Source of the DNA: Trachythela sp. YZ-2020
Taxonomy: Eukaryota; Cnidaria; Anthozoa; Malacalcyonacea; Clavulariidae
Direction: 5' to 3'
NCBI GenBank assembly: GCA_016169945.1
Contig: JADLSH010000388.1
Span: 964,001 to 1,028,000 of the forward strand
DNA: 64,000 nt
Shown here in pieces: positions 44,491 through 55,038 of the stretch. A program made the translations under genes and the position numbers. The notes under the pieces are model-generated. The model was not told the DNA's origin and searched no databases. It saw nothing but the letters and a program-made list of their open reading frames with translations. The number at the start of each line of letters is the position of its first letter. Within the stretch, counting starts at the first letter, position 1.

Positions 44491-45149
44491 TGTAACGGTG
44501 CTCGAATACGTCCAGTTCGTGCACCGTCGCGACAGAGATTATTTTAAGGTATTTTATCACTGCACAAAAGAGAAAATAGGGATAGCATCTAAAATTTTGC
44601 AACATGTTAAACAGCGTTGGAGATGTACTTGGTATATAGCCTTATCATGAGTTGCTCAGCCTAAATAATCTATCAATCTATCTATCTGCATGCAGTATTT
44701 AACTACCTAAAACTTGACTTCTTGCGAATTCTTTAACTAAATTAATAATATAGATGAAAAAATTACTCAATTCTGATTGGCTAAGAGCAGCCTGGAAACG
44801 AAGCAAGAAAAATCAACATGGCGGCGGATATTAGCAATGTAAATTTTCACTTTCTACACTTTCAATGGAAAATCGTACGTGAATACAACAATTTAAGTTC
44901 AAGGAGCACATAGACTGAAACAATGCTTAAACGGCGTAGGTGAGTGCACAAGTGTTATCAAAGCGTGTAATTTGTTCATCTATATTATTAATAAGTAATA
45001 GTATGGTTTCTCGTGAAATTTGGAAAAACAAACACTCGTGAGTTTTCAAAGACGTCAAATTGCACTCGTCCTTCGGACTCGTGCAATTTTGATCGTCTTT
45101 GAAAAACTCACTCGTGCATGTCCCCCTCTGGACGTCCCCATAGTCCCCC

Positions 45150-45374
45150 AGCCTGGTACCCAGGCGCTTTTAAGGAAAAGATAAAAAATCGCATTCAGCT
45201 AATTTATAGAGATCAGTGGCTAAGCTGAGCGAGCGCGCTCAAGACCTCCCCAAAATGCACCGCGTTTCGCGACCTCCCCAAGCACCCCCGCGCGCTCGCT
45301 TAGCCACTGATCTCTATAAATTAGTTGAATGCGTAAATTTTCTTTTCCTTAAAAGCGCCTGGGTACGAGGCTGA
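45150..45374. mobile_element. Hairpin element, AGCCTG end, 9-bp TSD
   Basis: About 90-bp near-perfect arms beginning AGCCTGGTACCCAGGCGCTT. The 9-bp duplication TAGTCCCCC (45141-45149 and 45375-45383) is exact. Confidence 0.9.
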
Positions 45375-45375
45375 T

Positions 45376-45888
45376 AGTCCCCCGTGACAAAAACCCCGCC
45401 GACAAAACCCACACCGACAGAAACCCCGACGACAATATTCCCGGCGACAAAAACCCCAAATCACTGAAATACGACAAAACCCGAACACTATTAATCATGA
45501 GTGAAGTATATAAAACTAAGAAAATGTTTTTCATTTCATGATTTTCTGCGCAGTTCGTGTTCGAACGTTAGGTTTTCAATGAGCGATGACAGATGGACGC
45601 AAGATTTTGGAGCAAATTGTACTGCGTGGCGTGTGGTCACAACATTCGAATTTGATAGTCCCATGAACAGTAACTTTCATGATCTGACTTTTCTTCACTC
45701 TTATTTATTTAAACAGTACTTGCAAATTATCTTGACAAATTATATTGTTTTAAAAAGTTTGTTCTGATAAATATATTTTGAAAAAAACCAGAAATGTGGG
45801 GGTTTTGTCGTATTTCAGTGATTTGGCTGTTTTGTCGCCGGGGATATTGTCGGCGGGTTTTTTGTCATGTGGGGTTTTTGTCATGGAT
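45376..45888. mobile_element. TIR element of GACAAAAACCCCG repeats
   Basis: Both ends (45384-45482 and 45795-45885) are inverted and made of short GACAAAACCCC-type repeats (CGGGGATATTGTCGGCGGGT opposite). The centre contains a coding-like but unrecognised stretch. The left end abuts the hairpin element above. Confidence 0.7.
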
Positions 45889-46467
45889 CCCCAATGAACC
45901 GATAGCCATACGCCCTCGATCAATGATGGACTCTGCACTCCGCTAGGCGGACGGAATTAGTACCCTCGCGACGGATTTACTCCCTACGCGCTTATAGCTA
46001 CGCACTTGGCTCGGAATAATGCAATATACGTTCTTTCATCTAGAAATTGAGGCCATGGACAATTTTTATATTCCTGACATGCATGCCAGTCTTCGGTTTC
46101 ATTTGGACCTTTGACTTTGTTCCATTAAAGTTTCAAGACAGTAAGTATACTTATATCATGCGGGATTGAGTCGGTTTTCTTTGATGCACCGCGGTAAATA
46201 TATAGCGTATTTACCCCGAACTACCAGTTCAGAGGGGTTGTCTCATCGTCTCGAGACTTACCCATTATCTAGTGGAGAAAAAGATGCAACTGCTTAAGCG
46301 GGTAAATACGTATTTCCCAATTAGCAACTAATTGTCTCCGGGGAAATATTATGTTTTGTCGATTGAGTTTGTAGGCTCTCATCTCATTCCCAACTAAATT
46401 TCGCGATGCATAGAGAATACTCTTCAGCCATTCCTGGGGTACATCAAACTTTAGCTAACATAGAGAA

Positions 46468-46690
46468 GAGTCTGTGTACGAGTTGCCCTACACTATACAG
46501 GTGTATAGTAGAAGGTGTTTGTAGATGGAATACTCGAACGAAAATGTATATACATTTATTGGACCTAGCCAGGAGCTGTTGCGAAAAATGCAACTTAGGT
46601 CCTCTGGCAGGAATTGAATCTGCTGCCCTGCGATTCCGGTGCAGCGCTCTAACTAACTGAGCTACAGAGTCGTTCGAGTATTCCAACTAC
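46468..46690 (-). mobile_element. tRNA-derived SINE, minus strand
   Basis: On the reverse strand CTCTGTAGCTCAGTTAGTTA is an A-box region and CAGATTCAATTCC a B-box. The body AAGTTGCATTTTTCGCAACA then GCTCCTGGC is shared with the plus copy at 46808. The two copies are inverted relative to each other. Confidence 0.7.
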
Positions 46691-46807
46691 AAACACCTTC
46701 TACTATTAGTCCTATCGAACGAGATGCCGAGAAGAAATCATGATATCTACCCATACCTAATACTGGCATCACTGCCATCATATATACCGAACTTGCGGTG
46801 ATGCTCA

Positions 46808-47000
46808 GCAACTGGATTCTGTGGCTCAGTTGGTTAGAGCGCTGCAGCGGAATCGCAGGGCCGCGGGTTCAATTATTGCCAGAAGGCCTAAGTTGCATTT
46901 TCACAACTGCTCCTAGCCATGGCTAGGTCTAAAAAATGTATATAACTTTTCGTCGAGTATTCCATCTACGAACACCTTCTACTATTAGTCCTATCGAACG
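46808..47000 (+). mobile_element. tRNA-derived SINE, plus strand
   Basis: TTCTGTGGCTCAGTTGGTTA then GCGGGTTCAATTATTG, followed by the body GGCCTAAGTTGCATTTTCAC and AACTGCTCCTAGCC. Same family as the minus copy. The tail ACACCTTCTACTATTAGTCC is shared by both loci. Confidence 0.7.
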
Positions 47001-47665
47001 AGATGCCGAGAAAAAATCTTGATATTTACCTTTACATGCAGATGTATGAAAAAAGGTAATCCAGTTTTAGCATGCTCTTGTGCGTTCAATATTGCGTGCG
47101 AAAATTTATTTTTTTCATATTAGTTTAATATTTGGGTTTTCCCTTATATCGATACAAAAAAGGTATCATTGGGCAGCTAAAAGCATGATTTTTCTTGCTG
47201 TCTAAAAATTTTATCAATAAACTCAATATCAAACGCACGCAGACATGCTAAATTTGGATTACCATTTCTTTGATACACCCTGTATAAGTGTTTGGAAGAA
47301 ATGTTCGCCCACAAATTGTCCAGTTGCAGTCTGTCCATTTGCTTATATAAAGCACTTTATATCCCTCGGATATATGCATATCAAAGTAACACACTTGTAT
47401 CCACACTTGTACTTCAATTTGATTTAAATGTGCAAAAAATTGCTCGAATAACAAGCCTTTTCCCATGGTTGACTCGTTTCAGATCACCAAAATATTTCTT
47501 GTAAATGCACGTACATTTTACTGTGCTAAGTACTCCCATCTCCAACAACCCTCACCAAACTCAAACATGCATTACTGATAAATAAGCCCGTTGTGGGAAG
47601 GGGAGGGGGGTTAATAGAAAATTAACACACATAATCTCTAATCTCTAACACTTCTACCCATACAG

Positions 47666-50600
47666 ATCCCTGCGTTGATGGCATACCACGCGTATTATCC
47701 TTCGAAGATCCCTCTGAGTTGGATTACTTCACGTTTCCCAGCACCTCTAGCTTGATGACGTCAACAAAACATTACAAAGACGGTTTTCACTCGATGCTCT
47801 GGCGATGGGAACCTGGAGACAAACTGAAATTAAAGTTGAGGGAACGTTTGGAGGGCACCCGTGCTGGTATTAAATTTTGGATTTACAGAAATGAGAGCTC
47901 TGCTGCTAACCTTACCGTATCGCTAAACGATTCTAAGTGGCATGACGGTAAAAAATTTGTCAAGTTTAATTTTTCACTTAATTTTACTGGTTGGCGAGCG
48001 GCTTGGGTAGCGTTGCGAGAAGCAAAGTCGCTTCCAAAGAGGCCTGGGTATGATGAAATCTTATTCACATCTCCTGTTGAGAAAATTTCTTCTTCGGTGC
48101 TTTTCATGGATCTACTTTGCTTCGTTGATAAAGTAGAGATGCAATCACGTGATGATATAATTCCACCAATCAGCGGCGACATCTACACTATAACAGAAAC
48201 ATGGCAACAAACGTATAAATGGGGTCTGGTAAACCCGCCTGAAGTGAATGGAACTGCACCATTATCAGCGAAGGAAAAGCAACAAATAAGTGATTTATAT
48301 CTGATAGAAAAACGTCGCGTAAATTGGTTTGCAAACGAAAGTGTCGGACCAACGGAGTTTAGAGGGAACGTCTTGAAGCGATGGGAATCGTTGGTTATTG
48401 AAGGTTTTCAAAATGCAAGGCGTTATCTTAAAGAACTTAATATAACTGTGAGTCAAGATGATGTTATTACAGGATCTCCACTGTTTCAGAAACGCTCTCA
48501 GTTTGGAGATGATTTAAAAAACACATCAGACGCAAACAAGAAATTGGGAGATGTCACATATCTTATTCTGTTACCACTGACATTAGAATATTATTTCTCT
48601 ACAAAAAAAAGCACTATTCGTCATACTATCGGGCGAGAGTTAGCAAATATCAACAGCATTACTAGAAGAGAATTAGCTGTGAAACGAATAACAAAGCAAG
48701 ACATGGAGTATTCTGAATTTTTTCTTTCAGAATTGAGCAATTTTAAAACACCCTTAACGCAGGTTGATTTTCGACGGAGCTTACGTAATCTTAACCAGAG
48801 GAAACTGGACACGATAATGTTGTTATTGGAGTACATTACGGATCAAGGATGGACCGAGGGGAGCGCAATGGGATCTTTAGATCATGCAATGAACAAAGTA
48901 GGAAATGGTTTTATGAATTCAATGTTTCTTCTAAGAAAGCAACTTGCTAAAGCCGGAAAACTGGACAAGATTTTAAAAACTATGAAATGGTATAACGATT
49001 TTGGTGAAATATATCAAGACAATTTTGAATACAGCGGTACGACGGCTGATAGACTGCGCACAATAATAGTTTATCGTTTGGAAATTATCCTCATGAGCCC
49101 AGAAAGAACCGTTTATGAAAAGAGGGTTAAATTACGAGACATGGTTGCGTATGTCCGTTGGTGTAATAACGCCTTACTAGCCCATCCAGCGTTCCTGGCC
49201 ATGTTCAAACCCGATCTATCCTGCTTTCACCATTTAGGTATCTACGGATCCTCGTATACCCCCCAGGCATTAACAGAATCAGCAATGATATGGTATCTTC
49301 TTCAAGGTACATTATTTTCTCTTAATACTAACTCCAAATTGAACATCCGTGAAAGTTTATTGTCCTACGTAAGGATGGCTGCGAAGTACTCTCTGCCAAA
49401 CGCAATCTGTGGTCGTTTCCCGGACTATTTTAAAGCCGCTTTAGTTTCCATGCTTCCAGCGTACGCTTTCTTATCGATTCGTCCACAAAATCTAACAAAT
49501 ACCGGAAAACTGCAAGAGGTGTTACTCGGCAATGACATGGAAATGATAAGAACATTTTTACGATTATACGACCCAGAAAATCCCAAAGTGTTAGATTATT
49601 TACGAATGAAAGCGTTGTACGAGACACGAGATTACATTTCCTCCATAGGCTCGTTACAAATACTTCAGGCCCTTCATAATAAAGCGAAAAAAGCAAAAAT
49701 TCATCCAGCCGAGCCTCAAGCAGGGCATTGGGTACGAAATTTCGCTGCCTTAACAATACATCGTCGTAAGCATTGGGTAGTTACCGTCAAAGGATTCAGC
49801 CGATATATTTGGGATTTCGAGAGCTCGGCCACTGAGAACGTATACGGCATATATCAATCCCATGGTGCATTACAGATATCGAATAGTGAAGAAAGCTTGA
49901 ACGCATACGACGTTCAACACGGTTGGGATTGGACACGAGTACCAGGAACCACAACAATAAAGTTAAGTTTGGATAAAATGGTGCTAGCAAACTATAGGTA
50001 TTATCAACCTTCAAAGTTGGTCGGTGGCGTGGTATTGACGAGCAAAAATCCAACTTTGGCTAATGGGGTGTTTGCTATGAGATTTCACCAACCGTCATAT
50101 GGTTCGCGTACTCATGGTGAACCTGTGAATGACAGAAAAACAACGATTAATTGCAAACCAGTAAGTAAAGTGCAATACAGTAAACGGTTAGACAAAGGGT
50201 TAGGCAACCTTAAGTTGTACGCTTGCAAAGAAGCACATCCTTAATATCAACATTCTATATGTTTAAACCTGAGACGAGATGTTGAAAACGAGTCATATCA
50301 GTCACAACTAAATAATACAAGCAGGAATACATAATTTTTATTACATTAGGAAGACTGCATTTTCTATCTATATGCATGGTTAAATACTATCTAGTCTGAA
50401 TTACCTATCAATCCAAGGAAAGTGGTCTTTTGCTTTTGTACGAGATCGGATGTCCTTTTGAGGAACTTTGTCATGAAATCTATCTTTTCAATAATGTTTA
50501 CTTAATAAGGCCATGTTACACCCATAATTTCTCTGCGAATAAACCTTTAACATAACATTGCTCTGAGTCTGTGTCCGAAATTGCGTTATAATATGGCCTT

Positions 50601-52366
50601 TCAAGTGATTGTGTTTAAGAAAGAGGGAAAAGCGTGCATCGCTTATTTCTTTAAGACAGAGTAGCGAAAAAGCTGCAAGTATGCGAGTACCACTCGTGAG
50701 GAAGGTTTACTGGCATTGAGGAAGGTTCAAAGTGAAACACTGAATAAAACATTGCAAAGCAGTAAGTACTAGACTTGTCAGGCTAGTATTAGTAGCAACA
50801 GTCAGACTATAGTTACGATATTCGTTTTCAGCACCTTATGTTATAAGCTTTAAAATTTTACATAGGATGCCGAAGGCGTGTTATAGGACTAAGACTTTAA
50901 AATATCGGAAGATACCGTAAACCTCCGATTATAAGTCCTGGGCTTATATAAGTTCGTAAGCGGTTTTTGATGGGCTTATACTATTATATTATTTTCTTTT
51001 ACAAAAGCAAAGCCAATACGACAATAGCCTGCAGCGTAGGTTCAGATGCCAGAAAATGTATTTTCCCTTATTTTCGTATTATGGATACTTTACTAGTTAC
51101 GATATTCGTTTTCAGCACCTTATGTTATAAGCTTTAAAATTTTACATAGCATGCTGAAGGCGTGTTATAGGACTAAGACTTTAAAATATCGGAAGATATA
51201 TCAAAATGGTAAAATTTGTCGTTTCAACTAGTATCTTTTAAAACATTTTTAAGATTTTAACAAAGATTTTTTCATTTTTGTAGGAAAACAGCGAGCAACT
51301 AACTAACGACGTGAATGAAGATTTCAGTAGCCTAACTCGAGCGAAAAATGACGACGCTTCGTTCGAAAGCATTTACGTAAAACAAAATATAGAATTCAAA
51401 TTTAAAAAATCGGTATTTTTCTACAATTCCTTAATAGTTTGCCTTGGCAGTAACATTAATGCGAAGAGTAGCGAACCATATCGAACTCAAACTACATTGT
51501 TCCAAGATAAAGATATCACAAAGAAATCGGCTATCTACATTAATGGTGAAATAAAATCCCTCAGGGGCGACGTTTCTCAAATACTAAACGATTCTGCCGC
51601 CATATTGGATACGAACAGCAACGGATATTACATTCCGAAAGGTACTTCGGCAAACGTCGCCATAAGTCGTCAGACGTCGAAGGCAGGGGATGGGAAAACA
51701 CAAACCAATGCTAGATATGCGACAGTCTGGTTAGACCACGGTACAAACCCCGTATCAGCAAGTTATGAATACGCTATACTCGTCGCAACGGATATTGGTA
51801 GTATAGAAGCCCTGAGAACAGCTCAAACCTCTGACTCGCCAATATATGAAGTACTTCACAAAAATTCCGCTGCCCACGTGGTACGCTTTCCAGATAACAC
51901 AGCCAGCCCAAGTATAACATATGGTTATGCATTCTATATAAACGCGGAAAACGTACATTTGACCGAAGGGCCTGTTGAAAATGTTAGCGCGGAATGCATA
52001 ATTATGGCCCAAATTGATACTGCGAACTTTTCAAATATGAATCTAAGTATAAGCTCTCCTGATTTAAACTACAACACTACGAAGACGCTCAAGGATAGTT
52101 CAGATAACGGTATTAATGAGTATTTCTACATGAGAAGTCAGCCTGTAAATATATCAGTATATCTTAAGAGGTCAGTATTTCTACGTAGAGTGTTAGTGAA
52201 TGGAAAAGCTGTGGAAAGATCACTGTATAATCATTATATAACTGTGAAGCCGGGTGACCCGCAACACCCGACACTAGGAGGGAGAGAAATCATTTTCAAG
52301 AATCTTATAAACGGGGAAAGTGTCGAGGCGTATCTTACAGCAGTAGAAAATAATGTTGTAGTTTGA
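47666..52366 (+). CDS. Polysaccharide lyase family 8, chondroitinase ABC-type
   Basis: PL8 enzymes cut chondroitin/dermatan sulfate or hyaluronan by beta-elimination. Two long exons, 47666-50160 and 51284-52366 (phase 0 junction, CAAACCA|GTAAGT and TTTTTGTAG|GAAAAC), encode about 1190 residues. The first shown exon opens in phase 1 after CCATACAG, so an upstream exon, presumably with a signal peptide, is unidentified. Order: N-terminal jelly-roll (RVLSFEDPSELDYF, KHYKDGFHSMLWRWEPGD), alpha-toroid, then beta-sandwich (YGIYQSHG, GWDWTRVPGTTTIKL, LGSNINAKS, WLDHGTNPVSASYEYAILVA). Likely catalytic His (CFHHLG, 49231), Tyr (49255), Arg (GRFP, 49414) and Glu (WDFE, 49819) align with those of Proteus chondroitinase ABC I. 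Many N-glycosylation sites suggest secretion. A bacterial origin of the family in animals is inference. Confidence 0.9.
50810..51203. repeat. Direct repeat (~108 bp) in the lyase intron
   Basis: 50810-50918 and 51095-51203 are almost identical (TAGTTACGATATTCGTTTTC ... AAAATATCGGAAGATA), separated by ~175 bp: an incomplete tandem duplication inside the single identified intron. Confidence 0.85.
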
Positions 52367-52868
52367 CTTGTAAAAATCCGTAACCTTATATTATCTGGTA
52401 TATATTAAATAATCGTGTAATCTTTTTTTATCGTTGCTTATTGACCAATTAGGCTCGTCGTTTTTTTGCCAATAAGAAGCCAATATTCCGCTTGAAACCT
52501 GTTTAGTAATTGAAATATCTGCTACAGTCTCGCTTCTGCTCCACAGTGCTCCCTGGGGGAAAAGTTTTTACTAAACCAAAGGTAGGAAAGTGAAATGAAT
52601 ATTTATAATTAGTTTATATTTTTTTAATTTGTAAACAAAACAAAATTCAGAGTGTTTAAAAGGGGCTAAATCGGCCGCATAGCGTTGTAAACAAACAAAA
52701 TTTACTTCTCTAAAGAGATCGTAAAACGCTGAATCGAACGGTAGTATTTTCGTCCATGTTTGGTGTCTGCAACCAGAGATACGGAGCAGCAAAGTCGTTG
52801 GTTTTCATAGGACGATATCGTCCTATACTCCTATGAACATTAGGACCGGACGAAAAAGAGTTAAATTA

Positions 52869-53085
52869 ACGGCCAACATGTTGGTCCAACATCATCCAAC
52901 ATTGTTGAATGCAACATTGTCGGCCTGGTTTGAACACGCTATGTTGGGCAATGTTGGCTGATGCTGGAAGATGTTGGATCGGGTTTGGGTTTGTTTAAAG
53001 TTTTCATCCAACATTGTCCAACATCGTTCAACGTTTGGACCAACAATGTTGGACGACGCTGACCTCGTTTGAACGGGTCTTAACC
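52869..53085. repeat. CCAACATTG-rich repeat element
   Basis: About a dozen CCAACAT/ATGTTGG motifs in both orientations, forming multiple imperfect hairpins. Probably a TIR element with repetitive ends. No coding frame. Confidence 0.65.
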
Positions 53086-53159
53086 ACTGATATTAGATCA
53101 GTGGTCTTAACGCCAAGCTTACTTTAGCTTATTTAAATTAAACTATATGTAATCCTTGC

Positions 53160-53705
53160 AATCCTTATTAATGGTAATATGCCCATGTTACGCGCACGAA
53201 TATATTTTTCTTCGATCTTGACCCCAATCCCTAACCCTAACTCTATTGTGCGCGTAACACAGTGAACTCTAAGTAATCTGGAATGATAACTTGGCCGCCA
53301 TGTTTGAAGCCACTCATGAGTGATTTTTGTAGGTAGCCCCAGTCCCTTTTTACAAAATTTTGTCGAAAAATACAGCTTGAAAATCGATAAATTTCATCAC
53401 TTTTCCTTCTTTTGATGCTTTTAATCGAGCAAAAAACCGCGCGAAGTTTTTTTAGTTTTTTGTGGTTTTGGGCTTCCTAGAAAGAGTTCGGGGATATTAT
53501 ACCATCCTTTATATAGAAAAAGCATTAGCGCTTTTTATAATGTACATTCAAGCATGCAGAAACGTAATTTAATAAGTGAAAAAATGCGATGCCGAATTGC
53601 CGAAAATACAACACTTGAAAAACGTCAATTTATAGGACTTCGTCAATTGAGTTATCATTCCAGTTTACTTAGAGTTCACTGGCGTAACATGAGCATATTA
53701 ATACT
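53160..53705. mobile_element. Inverted-repeat element with nested telomere-cored MITE
   Basis: The outer arms (CCCATGTTACGC ... AGTGAACTCTAAGTAATCTG and, inverted, 53650-53700) bound a ~540-bp element. In the left arm the small element 53185-53258 (GTTACGCGCAC ... GTGCGCGTAAC, core CCCCAATCCCTAACCCTAAC) is inserted; it is the same family as 6921-7019. Confidence 0.65.
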
Positions 53706-54212
53706 CATTAGAAATACTCATAGCTAGAAATACTCTTCGTTTCCAGGCTCAACATGAGGGAAGAGCATGGGAACGAGGTTGAATATAGGTTGAATCCTCA
53801 ACCCTAATCCTTCTGACGTCATTTGGGAATAGTAATGTGGAAAGTCAATTTGGGAAAGCGGTGAAGATGAAGCGGTGCGAGCAATAGTACACGCTCGTAC
53901 ATTTCGTGACATGCCAATTTCAATCATTTTTCTGAAATTTGAAAAATGGGCAATAAACGTTTTCTGACGACATCACGATCTTTACCGATTTTTGTCATCA
54001 ATATTCAACAAAACAGATGGATTAGAGTGCGTCATGCAGTCAGACTCTTTCTCAGTCGCTCATCCCGCGTTTATTTATTTATTTACAATTATTTTAAAAC
54101 GGTAGCCCTTCAGTCAAGTCTGATTTTTAAGGGGCCGTTTCAATTTACAAAAATATTAATTCTAAAAAATTACTATAAAAATATATACACAAACAACACA
54201 ATCATGCAAGTT

Positions 54213-54450
54213 TTATGAATCGACATGTACACAGGCCCAAACTCCAAAACTCAAACAAGTGTCATGAAATGACTTATATTGTCTTGAAGATATTGTCAAT
54301 TGCAATCTTCCAAATTCGTAATCAGAAACTACATCACAAGGCAAGTTGTTCCATGTAGACGCTGCCCTATATGAGAAGGACTTTTTCATGAAATCAGTAT
54401 TGGGTTTGTTTAAGTGAAGTTTTCGGTCGTTGCTTCTAAGACGATACGTG
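54213..54450 (-). pseudogene. Non-LTR retrotransposon RT C-terminal fragment
   Basis: The minus-strand frame reads RLRSNDRKLHLNKPNTDF, MKKSFSYRAASTWNNLPCDV, then FGRLQLTISSR, stop at 54213. The SFSYRAAxxWNxLP motif is typical of CR1/jockey-like RT ends. 5' truncated; the 3' tail runs to about 54065. Confidence 0.75.
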
Positions 54451-55038
54451 GCGTTGTTGGTAGTTGTCTTTTAATGCTTTAAACGTCATGCTTATTTCCC
54501 TTTTCTTTAGGATGTTTTGCAGACACGAGGCAATTTTTGTTGCAACTTGCAATGTAATTCGGGCAATCCTGGGGGGGGGATGGGGGGACGAATCCGTCCC
54601 CACTTTTTTGGCAGAGGGGGATCAATATGTAATTATCTCCCCACTTTTGCTTAAAAGACTTCCCCCAAAGTGCATGAAATGGCATTTCAGAGACTCTAGA
54701 TTTAAAAAATGTTCTGGGGTAGCATGCCCCTACACCACCTAAAGCCTTCCAGCTTTCGGACCTCAATACCTGCCCATTCCTGCTAGCAGCGTGGGGGCCC
54801 CTATAGACAATTTTGGTTTTGACCGGCCTCTTACAAATTCCAATCATGCTCAAAACAGAGCTCAAAATATTAATTGCAATATATAGATCAGTGGCACAAA
54901 TATTTCTCGATTTCTGATTGGCTTGAATTGACTGCCACTGTGCCACATAAACAATCATTTGCAGCATGACTCATTATATGGTACATTGCACGATGTAAAA
55001 AAGGTATTTTTAAATAGGAGTGGGGCAGTTCATTCAAC

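Noticed and set aside
49870..49935. Loss of the catalytic Glu of the PL8 lyase at VQHGWDW, where Proteus has QEGWDW
   Set aside because: On re-alignment, counting from the Arg residue, the catalytic Glu lies earlier, in the WDFE/WSSE segment just before YGIYQSHG, and is conserved. The QE/QH difference is not in the catalytic set.
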